Positions 17,042-25,565 of a DNA stretch of 64,000 bases are shown here, piece by piece. Source of the stretch: Actinoplanes auranticolor (GTDB lineage Bacteria > Actinomycetota > Actinomycetes > Mycobacteriales > Micromonosporaceae); assembly GCF_018332655.1 (NCBI RefSeq), contig NZ_BOQL01000024.1, forward strand, positions 111,199 through 175,198, in the 5' to 3' direction. Position 1 is the stretch's first letter, and each line of letters opens with the position of its first letter. The position numbers were made by a program, and so were the translations under genes. The notes beneath the pieces are model-generated. The model was not told the origin of the DNA and made no database searches. It saw nothing but the letters and a program-made list of their open reading frames with translations.

Positions 17042-18216
17042 CCGGCCGGCTCGTCGACGCGCAGCCGGTAGCCGCGTTTGATGATGGTCTCGATGTGGCC
17101 GGCCGGGCCCAGGGCCGTCCGCAGCCGGGCGATCGCGACGTCGACGGCGTGCCCGTCGGTGCCGCGCGGCAGGGCGGCGGCCAGGCGGTCCTTCGAGACC
17201 ACGGCGCCGGGCCGGCCGGCCAGGGCGGTGAGGATGGCCATCGCGGCCGGGGGCAGGGCCTGCAACCGGCCGTCGATGAGGACGGCGTGTCCGCGGATCT
17301 CCAGGACCGTGCCGGCGACGCCGAGCCGCACGGCGCGGCGTGGCAGCTCGTCGGTCACCACCTTGACCAGGGCACCCAGCCGGGAGCGGTGCGGGGTGAC
17401 CACGGGGACGTCCTGCTCGACCAGGGAGGCGGCGGTGACCGGCCCGACGCAGGCGGCCATCGTGGCGCCGCGGAACCGGTCGAGGACCTCGTGCGCGCTG
17501 TCGCCGGCGATCTCCAGCAGCGCCTGGACGGCGGGGGCGCTGGTGAACGTCACGGCGTCGACCTGGCCGGCCGCGAGCTGGGTGACGAGACGGCGTACCG
17601 GGGCCAGGTCCGGCGGCAGCGTCCACCGGTAGACCGGGACCTCCACGACGGCGGCGCCGGCGGCCCGCAGGGCGCCGGTGAATTCCGCCTGCGGGCCGCC
17701 GTGCAGCTGCACGGCGATGCGCCGGCCGGCGATGCCCTGCTCCAGCAGCCGTTCGAGGATCTCCTCGGACGACTCGGAGACGGCCGACCAGTCCTCGGTG
17801 AGGTCGGCGGCCCGGATGGCCCCGCACGGCTTGGCGCCGCGGGCGATGAGCCGGGCCCGGCTGAGCGCCGCCCGCAGCGTGTCGCCCATCCCCCAGCCCT
17901 CGGCCGCCTCCAGCCAGCCGCGGAAGCCGATCCCGGTGGTGGCCACGACGATGTCGGGGGCCAGGCCCACGCAGGCCTCGGTGGCCGCGTGCAGCGCCTG
18001 GTCGTCACCGAGCGGCACGATCGTGATCGCGGGCGCCACCAGAACCTTGGCGCCACGCCGTTCGAACAGGGCGGACAGCTCCTCCCGGCGCCGTTCGGCG
18101 GTCACGGCGACGGTGAAGCCGGCCAGGGGCGCGGCGGGGGTTGCGGGTCCGCCGACGCCCGCGGGCGTCACCGGCCCGGTCGAGTCGGCCATGGCAGCAG
18201 GCTCTCCACCAGCCAT
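17038..18216 (-). CDS. nnaR: NnaR-like regulator: uroporphyrinogen-III synthase domain fused to OmpR-type DNA-binding domain
   Basis: A 392-residue fusion. Residues about 33-285 form a HemD domain (FTVAVTAERR, TGIGFRGW, VDAVTFTSAPAV and ACVGPVTAASL). The C-terminal 90 residues form a winged helix of the OmpR type (ILTALAGRPGAVVSKDRLAAALP, VDVAIARLRTALGPAGHIETI and GYRL). This architecture is that of Streptomyces NnaR, a co-activator of nitrate/nitrite assimilation genes with GlnR. It is encoded upstream of the chelatase and nitrate operon on the same strand. GGAGG lies only 2 bases before the ATG at 18216, so the in-frame ATG at 18192 may be used. Whether the HemD part is catalytic is unknown. 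Confidence 0.85.
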   Translation of the reverse strand: MAGGEPAAMADSTGPVTPAGVGGPATPAAPLAGFTVAVTAERRREELSALFERRGAKVLVAPAITIVPLGDDQALHAATEACVGLAPDIVVATTGIGFRGWLEAAEGWGMGDTLRAALSRARLIARGAKPCGAIRAADLTEDWSAVSESSEEILERLLEQGIAGRRIAVQLHGGPQAEFTGALRAAGAAVVEVPVYRWTLPPDLAPVRRLVTQLAAGQVDAVTFTSAPAVQALLEIAGDSAHEVLDRFRGATMAACVGPVTAASLVEQDVPVVTPHRSRLGALVKVVTDELPRRAVRLGVAGTVLEIRGHAVLIDGRLQALPPAAMAILTALAGRPGAVVSKDRLAAALPRGTDGHAVDVAIARLRTALGPAGHIETIIKRGYRLRVDEPAG

Positions 18217-18405
18217 TACCTCCGGGGGTAAGACGTGTTACGACGGTGAAAACCATGACTCACTTCGCCGATCTTGATGCGGTGAGGCTCGTCTCAGCCG
18301 TTCGGGGTCGGATGTTCCGCCCGGATTGCCGTCCACCCGGCCGATGGGCACGTCGCCGGCGGCTCTCGGGCGTTCGACGTGCGTAGTCGCCCGAACCTCG
18401 TGGAT

Positions 18406-20322
18406 GTGAGTGCTGTGAGACGTACCTTCACCCTGCTGGCCCTGGCCGGTCTCGGTGGCGCCGCCCTGCTGGTCCTGCCGCACGCGTCGGCCTCGGCGGT
18501 ACCGGACACCACGCCGGCCCTGGTCGCCACCGGAACCGATGCCCTGCGCGTGGTCTGGCACGGTTCCGCGCCGCGCCGGCTGCACGAGCAGGTCTCGACG
18601 CTGGGGCGCTGGGCCGAGGCGACGACGTTCACCGGGGCCCGGCCGCTGGACGACACCAGCGGGGTCGGCCTCGGCGCGGACCCCGCCTCAGGTCAGGTGC
18701 TGGCCGCGACCGTCGCCGACGAGCAGGTCTGGGTGCGTACCGCTGCGGGTGGCCCCTGGTCCGGCCTCGGCGGCTCCGCCACCGGCGCGCCCGCCGTCGC
18801 CGGTCTCGGCGGCGGCGCCTTCGCCGTCGTGGTCCGCGACGACGAGGGTACGGTGCGCGTCCGTCAGCTGCGGGGCGGCCGGTGGAGCGGCTGGTCGTCA
18901 CTGGGTGGCCGGTTCAGCACCTCGCCGGCGGCGGTGGGCCGGTCGGGGAGCCTGGTGATCGCCGTGGCGGGCCGGGACCGCAAGGTCCGCACGACCGTGG
19001 TCACCGGCGGCCGGCCGTCGGGCTGGCGCGACACCGGCGTGGTCTCGACGGCCACGCCCGGCCTGGCCGCCGAGCCCGGCACCGGCCGGCTGCACCTGAT
19101 CACCCGCAACCGGGACCTGACCCCCTCGGCGCGGGTCTCCGTCAACGGCGCCCGCACCTGGGGCCGGGCCACCCGCCTCGACGGGCGCCTGGGCTCGGGC
19201 ATCGCCGCCGCCTCGGGTGCGGCCGGCACGGTGGACATCGCCGCCCTAGGTCTGGACGGGCGGGCGGTGCAGAGCAGCCTGCGGTCGGGCCGGTGGAGCG
19301 ACTTCCGCCTCATCGCGGCGAGCACCGCCACCGTGCTGCCCGAGACCGCGGTCACCGCGGTGACCGGCGACCCGGCCGGTCGGCAGACGCTGCGTTTCGC
19401 CCCGGACGCGCGCCTGCCCCGGCCGGGCGAGATCCTCGCGGCGACCAGCACCCCGGTCACCCCGCACGGCCTGCTGGTCAAGGTGCGGTCGGTCGACGGC
19501 CGCACGGTCGAGGCCATGCCGGCCCGGCTCACCGAGGCGATCCCGGAGGGCACCATCGACGAGACGTTCACCCTGGGGGCCGGCGGGGTCACCGCCCGCT
19601 CGGCCGGCGACCCGGTGGTCCAGCCGATCAGACAGACCGTGCCCTGCTCCGGCGGGGCGACGGCGGAGATCACCGGTTCGGTGAGCATCGCGCCGCGCTT
19701 CGACCTCGACGCCTCGTGGACCTCGCGCGGCGTCTCGGCCGTGTCCTTCACCGGCACTCTGACCGAGGACGTGCAGCTCAAGACCTCGATCAACGGCAGC
19801 GGATCCTGTTCGCTCAAGGAGACGGCGCTGCTGGCCGCGCCGATCCGCTTCCAGCCGGTCACGTTCTCGGTCGGCCCGGTGCCGGTCGTGATCACCCCGG
19901 AACTGCAGCTGTACCTGGACGCCACCGGCTCGGTGCGGGCCGCGCTGGCCACCTCGGCCGGGCAGACCGCGTCGGTCACGGCGGGCCTGGCCTACCGCGA
20001 CGGTACGGTGCGCCCGGTCGCCGACTTCAGCGCCAGGTTCACGTACCAGCCGCCGACGGTGAGCCGGAACGCGACCGCGCAGGCCGGGGTGTCGCCGAAG
20101 TTCAGCTTCCTGATCTCCGGGGTCCCCGGGCCACGGCTGAGCTCCCGCGCGTCCGTCCGCCTCGGCGGGACGCCGCAGTGGACGCTCGAGGCGGGACTGA
20201 CCGCGGGTGTCCGGCTGGCCGTCCCCCAGCTCGGCGTGGACCACGGCCGGGACGACGTCGTCCGGTACGAGCAGGCCCTCGCCACCTCCAGCAGCCCGGC
20301 CACGACCCCCGTCGGAGGGTGA
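18406..20322 (+). CDS. Secreted protein with beta-propeller-like N-terminal half, function unknown
   Basis: About 638 residues. An N-terminal signal peptide (RRTFTLLALAGLGGAALLVL, cleaved near ASASA) is followed by a region of about 300 residues with repeated blades containing W-S-G/W-S-D motifs (GPWSGLGGS, GRWSGWSSLGG, PSGWRDTG, RTWGRATRLDG and GRWSDFRLI). This is the pattern of lectin-like or PLL-type propellers. The C-terminal half is a beta-rich domain with two cysteines (PCSGG and GSCSLKE) that could form a disulfide. I do not recognise that domain. The start is ambiguous among GTG 18406, 18415 and the longer 18379; the signal peptide is kept in all. It is monocistronic with a strong hairpin after it. 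Confidence 0.75.
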   Translation: MSAVRRTFTLLALAGLGGAALLVLPHASASAVPDTTPALVATGTDALRVVWHGSAPRRLHEQVSTLGRWAEATTFTGARPLDDTSGVGLGADPASGQVLAATVADEQVWVRTAAGGPWSGLGGSATGAPAVAGLGGGAFAVVVRDDEGTVRVRQLRGGRWSGWSSLGGRFSTSPAAVGRSGSLVIAVAGRDRKVRTTVVTGGRPSGWRDTGVVSTATPGLAAEPGTGRLHLITRNRDLTPSARVSVNGARTWGRATRLDGRLGSGIAAASGAAGTVDIAALGLDGRAVQSSLRSGRWSDFRLIAASTATVLPETAVTAVTGDPAGRQTLRFAPDARLPRPGEILAATSTPVTPHGLLVKVRSVDGRTVEAMPARLTEAIPEGTIDETFTLGAGGVTARSAGDPVVQPIRQTVPCSGGATAEITGSVSIAPRFDLDASWTSRGVSAVSFTGTLTEDVQLKTSINGSGSCSLKETALLAAPIRFQPVTFSVGPVPVVITPELQLYLDATGSVRAALATSAGQTASVTAGLAYRDGTVRPVADFSARFTYQPPTVSRNATAQAGVSPKFSFLISGVPGPRLSSRASVRLGGTPQWTLEAGLTAGVRLAVPQLGVDHGRDDVVRYEQALATSSSPATTPVGG

Positions 20323-20330
20323 ACCGAATC

Positions 20331-20362
20331 GGGGGCGGTCCGGCGTGAACCGGGCCGCCCCC
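20331..20362 (+). terminator. Strong terminator after the secreted propeller-like gene
   Basis: GGGGGCGGTCCGG (20331-20343) pairs with CCGGGCCGCCCCC (20350-20362) over 13 bases with one T-G wobble and a 6-base loop. It begins 8 bases after the stop codon. Confidence 0.75.
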
Positions 20363-20633
20363 GCGCCCGGCAGGATGCCGGGGCATGGATGTGGTGCTGA
20401 CCTGCGCTACCGCAAGGCGGTCACGTACGGGTTCCCCGTGCTGCTCGGCGCCCTCGAGCAGCACGAGACCGCGACCTCGTCGCCGCCGGGGGTGACCCGG
20501 CCGGCGCGCCCGGTCTGGTCCACCGCGACGGCACCCGGACCGACGAGCCGGACCTGGCCCGGCCCCGCCGACCAGCCGGCGTGGGGCCGGCATCCGACGA
20601 TGCCCGGGGTGCTGACCCGCGCGGGCCGGTCGC
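20363..20633. other. Stretch without a recognisable gene
   Basis: About 270 bases between a terminator and the stop of the threonine-synthase-like gene. A short plus-strand reading contains GFPVLLGALEQHETAT, faintly like creatininase-family proteins, but it has no start, ribosome site or further homology. I see no RNA gene or operator. Confidence 0.4.
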
Positions 20634-21752
20634 TCAGGGCCCGGCCAGCAGGCGTCCGACCGCGTCCCCCGCTTTCAGGGCCGAGCCGGTCAGGATGACC
20701 ACCGTCGTCCCGCCGGGACGCAGCGTGCCACGGCGCACGAACTCGCGGATCGCCGGGACCACGATGGAACTGGTCGGCTCCGCGTACAGGCCGCGGCGGG
20801 CCAGCTCGAACGTCGCCGGGGCGATGGCGGCCTCCGGCACGGCCGCCAGGTCGCCGTCCGACTCGCGGATCGCCGCGAGCACCTCCCGGTCGCGGACCGG
20901 GACCGCGATCGCCGTGCCCTCGGCCACCGTCGGGCTCCACGGCCCGGGCGAGACCGCCGGGGCCCCGGCCGCGAACGCGGCGACCAGCGGGCTGCAGTGC
21001 TCGGGCTGGGCGACCAGCAGGCGGGGACGGCGGTCGATCGCGCCGGAGCGCAGCAGCTCGCCGAAGCCGAGGTGGAAACCCAGGACCAGGCTGCCGGCCC
21101 CGGCGGGCAGGACGACCGCGTCCGGCGCGCGGAAGCCGAGGTCCTCCCAGATCTCGTACGCCAGCAGCTTCGTTCCCTGCAGGAAGTAGGGGTGCCAGTT
21201 GTGGCTCGCGTAGAAGGTGGCAGCCGAACGCCGGACGGCCTCGTCGGCGGTGGCCTGCCGGCTGCCGGGCACCAGCTCCACCACGGCCCCGTGCACCCGG
21301 CTCTGCTGGATCTTCGCCGGTGAGGTCGACTCGGGCGCGAGGATGGTGGCCCGGATCCCGGCCGCCGCGGCGTACGCGGCCACCGACGAGCCGCCGTTGC
21401 CGCTGCTGTCCTCGAGCATCGCGGTGACGCCCTGCGTGGCCAGGGCCGACATCATCACGGTGGTGCCGCGGTCCTTGAAACTGGCGGTCGGGTTGAACCA
21501 CTCCGGTTTGACCGCCAGCGGCACCCCGTCGACGTCGAAGTCCAGCAGCGGGGTGAGGCCCTCGCCGAGGGTGATCCGCCGGCCGAGCGGCTGCGGGAGG
21601 GCGGCCGCGTACCGCCACTGGGAGCGCACGGTGCTGTCCACGTCGTCGCGGGTGATGCCGGGCATCGGCTCGACCAGCAGCGGCGATCCGTCGTCGCCGC
21701 GCCAGCGCGGCTCGTCCAGCGGGTAGCGGCGCCCGGCGCGGTCCACAAGCAT
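20634..21752 (-). CDS. Threonine synthase-like PLP-dependent lyase
   Basis: A 372-residue fold-type II pyridoxal-phosphate enzyme. The PLP lysine is in NPTASFKDRGTTVMM, the phosphate-binding loop is in SSGNGGSSVAAYAAAAG and the C-terminal TGSALK ends the fold. It would convert O-phosphohomoserine to threonine or act on a related substrate. Its N-terminus (MLVDRAGRRYPLDEPRW) lacks the usual zinc-ribbon cysteines found in many ThrC proteins. The ATG at 21752 is chosen because the sequence upstream is not protein-like. It is divergent from the small heat-shock gene, and no other amino-acid genes are linked, so it may be a secondary enzyme rather than the housekeeping ThrC. Confidence 0.8.
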   Translation of the reverse strand: MLVDRAGRRYPLDEPRWRGDDGSPLLVEPMPGITRDDVDSTVRSQWRYAAALPQPLGRRITLGEGLTPLLDFDVDGVPLAVKPEWFNPTASFKDRGTTVMMSALATQGVTAMLEDSSGNGGSSVAAYAAAAGIRATILAPESTSPAKIQQSRVHGAVVELVPGSRQATADEAVRRSAATFYASHNWHPYFLQGTKLLAYEIWEDLGFRAPDAVVLPAGAGSLVLGFHLGFGELLRSGAIDRRPRLLVAQPEHCSPLVAAFAAGAPAVSPGPWSPTVAEGTAIAVPVRDREVLAAIRESDGDLAAVPEAAIAPATFELARRGLYAEPTSSIVVPAIREFVRRGTLRPGGTTVVILTGSALKAGDAVGRLLAGP

Positions 21753-21793
21753 GCCCCCGATCTTGCCAGAGCCGTGATTTTTTCCGGAAAGGG

Positions 21794-21820
21794 TTGGCAC
21801 TCATCCGGTGACAGTGCTAA
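21794..21820. promoter_or_regulatory. CIRCE-like element (HrcA operator) upstream of hsp20
   Basis: TTGGCACTC, then 9 bases, then CAGTGCTAA. This matches the CIRCE consensus TTAGCACTC-N9-GAGTGCTAA at 16 of 18 positions with the exact spacing. The left half-site overlaps a TTGGCA that could act as a -35 box. It lies 136 bases before the hsp20 start. Confidence 0.75.
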
Positions 21821-21956
21821 AAAATGTCTTGTCGCTGCTGCTCACCGCGGTGATGGACCACCACGATGCGCGGCGCGACCTCGGCAGATCTGATCTGAGC
21901 CGAGCGCCACGAGCCCGCCGGACAGGCCGGCGGGTCACGTCGAGGAGGTGGATCCC

Positions 21957-22415
21957 GTGGTGCTGACTTTTGATCCTTTCCGCGAGTTCGACCGGCTGGC
22001 CGGGCAGGTGTTCGGCGCCGCCGCAGGCGGTTCGGCGACCATGGCGATGCCGATGGACCTGTACCGCTCGGGTGACCACTTCGTGCTGCACTGCGATCTG
22101 GCCGGCATCGACCCCGGCTCCGTCCAGGTGGACGTGGACAACCGGACGCTGACCATCCGCGCCGAACGCAGTGCCCGCACCGACGCCGACGTGCAGTGGG
22201 TACGCCGCGAGCGCGCGACCGGCACCTTCGAACGCCGGCTCACCCTGGGCGACGGTCTCGACCTCGACAAGGTCGCCGCGACCTGGCAGGACGGTGTCCT
22301 GACCCTGACCATCCCGGTGGCCGAGGCCGCCAAGCCCCGCCGCATCGAGATCGCCACCGGCACGCCCGCGGTCACCAGCGAGGCCGCGCCGCAGCAGGCG
22401 ATCACGAGCTCCTGA
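21957..22415 (+). CDS. Small heat-shock protein Hsp20 (alpha-crystallin family)
   Basis: A 152-residue holdase chaperone that binds unfolding proteins in the cytoplasm. The N-terminus VVLTFDPFREFDRLAGQVFG is typical of actinobacterial Hsp20. The alpha-crystallin domain (about residues 30-125) has MPMDLYRSGDHFVLHCDLAG, the conserved FERRLTLG and DGVLTLTIPV. GTG 21957 is chosen because GAGGAGG at 21942-21948 is 8 bases upstream. The CIRCE-like element at 21794-21820 predicts HrcA repression and heat induction. This differs from Streptomyces hsp18, which is known to be controlled by RheA. Confidence 0.93.
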   Translation: MVLTFDPFREFDRLAGQVFGAAAGGSATMAMPMDLYRSGDHFVLHCDLAGIDPGSVQVDVDNRTLTIRAERSARTDADVQWVRRERATGTFERRLTLGDGLDLDKVAATWQDGVLTLTIPVAEAAKPRRIEIATGTPAVTSEAAPQQAITSS

Positions 22416-22432
22416 CCGCACTCCTCCCGAAC

Positions 22433-22460
22433 GCCCGGCGGGCGGTTGCGCCCGCCGGGC
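22433..22460. terminator. Terminator after hsp20
   Basis: A perfect 12-base stem (GCCCGGCGGGCG at 22433-22444, complement at 22449-22460) with a GTTG loop. It lies between convergent genes and works for both strands. Confidence 0.75.
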
Positions 22461-22467
22461 ACCAATC

Positions 22468-23481
22468 TCAGCGCGTCACCCGGATCGAGAACTCGTTGTT
22501 CGCGTCGTAGTGCGGCTGCATCGTGACACCGCCGGTGGTGATCGGCGGCAGCACGTACGCGACGTCCTTGCGGGCCACGTCGTCCAGGAACCGGCCCGGC
22601 CGGACCGCGGGTCGTCCCGGCGGGTAGCGCAGCCAGAGCTGCCACGTGCCCGCCGGCAGCGCGCCGATCCGTACCGCGAACCCCGTACCGGTGATCGAGC
22701 CCGGCAGCTCCCGGGTGGCGGCGCTCCGCAGCTCCAGCACCGGGTCGGCCGCCACCGCGCCGATCAGGCGGCCCTCGATCCGCAGGCCGTCCGCGTCGAT
22801 CAGCACCGCGCCGATCTCGGCGTACACCGGCCGGTCCCGGACCGCCGCGCCGTCCGGGGTACGCAGCTGCCAGTCCCCCTCCGTCAGATCGCCGCCGACC
22901 GGCACCTTGTCGTCGTCGCGGCACCAGACCAGCTCCGCGTCGTCCGCCAGCACCAGCTCGCCGGCCGCGGTGACCAGCGCGTCGACGGTCGGAACGGCGG
23001 AGGTCGGGGCCGGGCCGAGCACCGGCTGCGGCGTGGCCGGCCGGTCCGGGCGGTGCCACCAGCGCCGGCGGGTGGCCTTGCGGGTGGCGAGACGTTCGAA
23101 CAACTGCTCGTACTGCTCGGCGATCAGTGCCGGGTCGTAGCGCTGCGAGCGCGATCGCGCCCTTGGCCCACTCCGTCTCGATCGGCGTGTACGGGCCCAT
23201 CATCAGCACGTTGTCGTGCAGCCCGAGCTCGGCGACCAGAGCGCGCAGCTCGTTGCGGAGCCTGCCCTGGCCGTAGACCCGCAGCTGCCAGTCCGGGCGT
23301 TCGGCCGTCACCGCGGCGAAGGCCCGGATCAGCAGGTCGTACCGCTTGCCCTGGACCAGCCGGCCGGCCGCGACCACGATCTTGTCCCGGCCGTGCGACG
23401 GTGGCACCGACGGCACCGGCACGCTGTTCGGGATGAACGTCAGCTCGGTGTGCGGGAGCCGCACCACTCGGCACCCTAGAC
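22468..23481 (-). pseudogene. Family 4 glycosyltransferase, beheaded and internally deleted
   Basis: Two pieces in different frames. The 5' piece (about 23481-23150) reads ELTFIPNSVPVPSVPP, KIVVAAGRLVQGKRYDLLI, LRVYGQGRLRNELRALV and MMGPYTPIETEWAKGAIA, the start of the C-terminal Rossmann half of a GT4 enzyme. The sugar-nucleotide site that should follow (the E-x7-E region) is absent. The reading shifts near 23145 to RYDPALIAEQYEQLFERL and then about 200 residues of a GT-associated C-terminal domain, ending at 22468. The first 180-200 residues of the acceptor domain are also missing upstream of 23481. With two large losses and a frame change the product cannot be active. Confidence 0.75.
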
Positions 23482-23630
23482 CGGTCGCGCAACCGGCTGT
23501 CCATCCCGGGACCGGTCGCGGACCGCTCAGGAGCCGCCGTGGCGGGCGGGCGGCCGACGGGGTGCGGCAGGCGCGGGAGATCATCACCGGCAGCGCCGAC
23601 GCTGACCGGCCGGGGGAACCGGTGCCGTGG

Positions 23631-24533
23631 TCAGCGGCCCGTGACGTCGTCGTCGCGGTCCGGGCGCCGTCCGCGCAGCAGCTTGCCGCCCAGGTTGACC
23701 AGGTCGTCGCCGACCAGCAGCAGCTCACCGACGTAGGCCGAGGCCCGGTCCATCACCAGCAGGGCCCGGTCCAGGTCCTCCGGGTCGTCGCGCAGCGCCC
23801 ACAGCCGCTCGGCCTGCTCCCAGGCGTGCGCCCGGGTCACCGACACCAGCACCCGCTGGCTCCAGTCGTCCAGGCTGCCGACCAGGCGGTCGATCGTGAG
23901 CTGGAACGGCGTCGAGTAGCGCCGCCGCAGGGGCGGGATCTCCTCGAAGAAGATCTTGTTGACCAGCAGGTAGTCCGGGTGCTTCTCGTCCTCGTCCGGC
24001 GGGCCCAGCTGCTCCCAGGTGCTGACCAGGGCGAGCGCCAGGTCGTGGTTGATGTGCGCGTTGACCCCGAGCATGGCGGCGGCCAGCGGGGTCACCCGGT
24101 CGTCCTGGGCCCGGCGGAACAGCACCTCCCAGGCGTCCGGGGTGGCGGTGTCGTCGTCACCCCAGAGCCGCAGCGCGGTGAAGTAGCGCTTGGCGAACTC
24201 GACGTCGAGCAGCTCCAGGAAGTCCTTGTCGCGCACGTCCGCGGTGCGCAGGGCCTGGGCCACCCGGTCGGTGATGGTGAAGTACAGCGAGTTGAAGGCG
24301 GCGACCCTGTTCTCGGCCGGCGGGGGCAGGCGGTCGAAGATCTGCTGGGCGGTGGTCAGGTGCTTGAGCACCGTGCCGATGTCGGGACACTCGGCCCCAC
24401 AGAGGTCCGCGACCTCGATGTGCGCGGGTGCCCAGCCGCGCCCCCGCGGCACGGCCGGCTGGAGCTGCAGGCGCTCCTCGCGCAGCACCCCGGCGCTGCG
24501 CTGGGCGTCGTCACGGTCGAAGGTGACTGTCAT
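23631..24533 (-). CDS. DUF5995 family protein
   Basis: A 300-residue, mostly helical cytosolic protein with the family pattern FNSLYFTITDRVAQAL, PLAAAMLGVNAHINHDLALALV, DYLLVNKIFFEEIPPLRRRY and the His-rich NHDLAL segment. The molecular function of DUF5995 is not known to me. ATG 24533 is chosen because GGAGG lies 5 bases upstream; an earlier in-frame ATG at 24566 lacks a ribosome site. It follows the threonine dehydratase on the same strand after a 60-base gap and precedes the broken glycosyltransferase, so it may be the last gene of the MFS-TetR-dehydratase transcript or a separate unit. Confidence 0.8.
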   Translation of the reverse strand: MTVTFDRDDAQRSAGVLREERLQLQPAVPRGRGWAPAHIEVADLCGAECPDIGTVLKHLTTAQQIFDRLPPPAENRVAAFNSLYFTITDRVAQALRTADVRDKDFLELLDVEFAKRYFTALRLWGDDDTATPDAWEVLFRRAQDDRVTPLAAAMLGVNAHINHDLALALVSTWEQLGPPDEDEKHPDYLLVNKIFFEEIPPLRRRYSTPFQLTIDRLVGSLDDWSQRVLVSVTRAHAWEQAERLWALRDDPEDLDRALLVMDRASAYVGELLLVGDDLVNLGGKLLRGRRPDRDDDVTGR

Positions 24534-24593
24534 CGATTCCTCCACGCCGTACACCATGGAGAACACGGTCCCGGCTGACCAGGGTCCCGGCGG

Positions 24594-25565
24594 CTACCCG
24601 ACAGTAAACGCCGGATTGACCAGCTCCGCGAAGCGTACGGCGTCGACGTTGCCGCCGGAGAGGATCACGCCGGTCCGGCGCGGCAGCGGCCGGACCCGCC
24701 CGGCGAGCAGCGCGGCCAGGCCGGTGGCGCCGCTGGGCTCCAGCACGATGCGCAGCCGCTCGAAGGCGAACCGCATGGCGTCGCGGATCTCGTCGTCGCT
24801 GACCAGCACGACCTCGTCGAGCAGCCGGCGGTTGATCGAGAAGGTCAGCTCGCCGGGGATGTCCGCGGCCTGGCCGTCGGCGATCGTGCGGGGCACCGGG
24901 ATCGCGACCCGCTCCCCCACGGCCAGGGACCGCCGGGTGTCGTCGCCGTCCTGCGGCTCCACGCCGATCATCCGGATCCCCGGGTGCACGCCCTTGGCCG
25001 CCGTGGCGCTGCCGGCCATCAGCCCGCCGCCGCCCACCGGCGTCAGCAGCGCGTCGAGTTCGCCGGCCTGGTCGAGCAGCTCCAGCGCGGCGGTGCCCTG
25101 CCCGGCGATCACGTGCGGGTGCTCGTACGGCGGGATCAGCGCGAGCCCCCGCTCGGCCGCCAGCGCCGCGCCCAGCGCGACCCGGTCGCCGGTGTAGCGG
25201 TCGTAGGTGACGATCTCGGCGCCGTACCCGGCCGTGGCCTCCTGCTTGGACGCCGGGGTGTCCGCCGGCATCAGGATGACCGCGGTGGTGCCGAACTCCC
25301 GGGCGGCGAGCGCGACGGCCTGCGCGTGGTTGCCGGACGAGTACGCGGTGATGCCCCGGGCCCGTTGCTCCGGGTCGAGCCGGGAGACCGCGTGGTACGC
25401 GCCGCGGAACTTGAAGGCGCCGATCCGCTGGAAGTTCTCGGCCTTGAGGTGCACCTCGGTGCCGGCCAGCCGGTCCAGGGTGCGCGAGCGCAGCACGGGC
25501 GTGCGGTGCGCGACGCCGTGCAGCCGGGCGGCGGCGTCGCGGACGTCGCCGAGCGTCACACTCAC
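24594..25565 (-). CDS. Threonine ammonia-lyase / serine dehydratase (PLP-dependent)
   Basis: A 323-residue fold-type II PLP enzyme that deaminates threonine to 2-oxobutanoate, or serine to pyruvate. The PLP lysine is in RIGAFKFRGAYH, SSGNHAQAVAL binds substrate, and TPVGGGGLMAG holds the PLP phosphate. The C-terminal ACT regulatory domain of biosynthetic IlvA is absent (normal IlvA is about 400-500 residues), so this is the short catabolic type. It starts at GTG 25565, sharing GTGA with the TetR stop, and is coupled to the TetR and MFS genes. That coupling is odd for a central amino-acid enzyme and hints that the efflux system is linked to amino-acid stress. Confidence 0.88.
   Translation of the reverse strand: MSVTLGDVRDAAARLHGVAHRTPVLRSRTLDRLAGTEVHLKAENFQRIGAFKFRGAYHAVSRLDPEQRARGITAYSSGNHAQAVALAAREFGTTAVILMPADTPASKQEATAGYGAEIVTYDRYTGDRVALGAALAAERGLALIPPYEHPHVIAGQGTAALELLDQAGELDALLTPVGGGGLMAGSATAAKGVHPGIRMIGVEPQDGDDTRRSLAVGERVAIPVPRTIADGQAADIPGELTFSINRRLLDEVVLVSDDEIRDAMRFAFERLRIVLEPSGATGLAALLAGRVRPLPRRTGVILSGGNVDAVRFAELVNPAFTVG

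Noticed and set aside
20391..20633. Small plus-strand gene containing GFPVLLGALEQHETAT
   Set aside because: No start codon with ribosome site, only faint creatininase resemblance, and the reading dissolves into Pro/Arg-rich text that runs into the threonine-synthase gene antisense.
23100..23200. Programmed frameshift in the GT4 glycosyltransferase
   Set aside because: The frame change coincides with loss of the sugar-nucleotide site, and the first 180-200 residues are missing too. No slippery sequence is seen; deletion explains it better.
23482..23522. Repeated GACCGGTCGCG copies beside the GT4 remnant as transposon ends
   Set aside because: Short, GC-rich copies like this are expected by chance here, and there is no transposase or target duplication.
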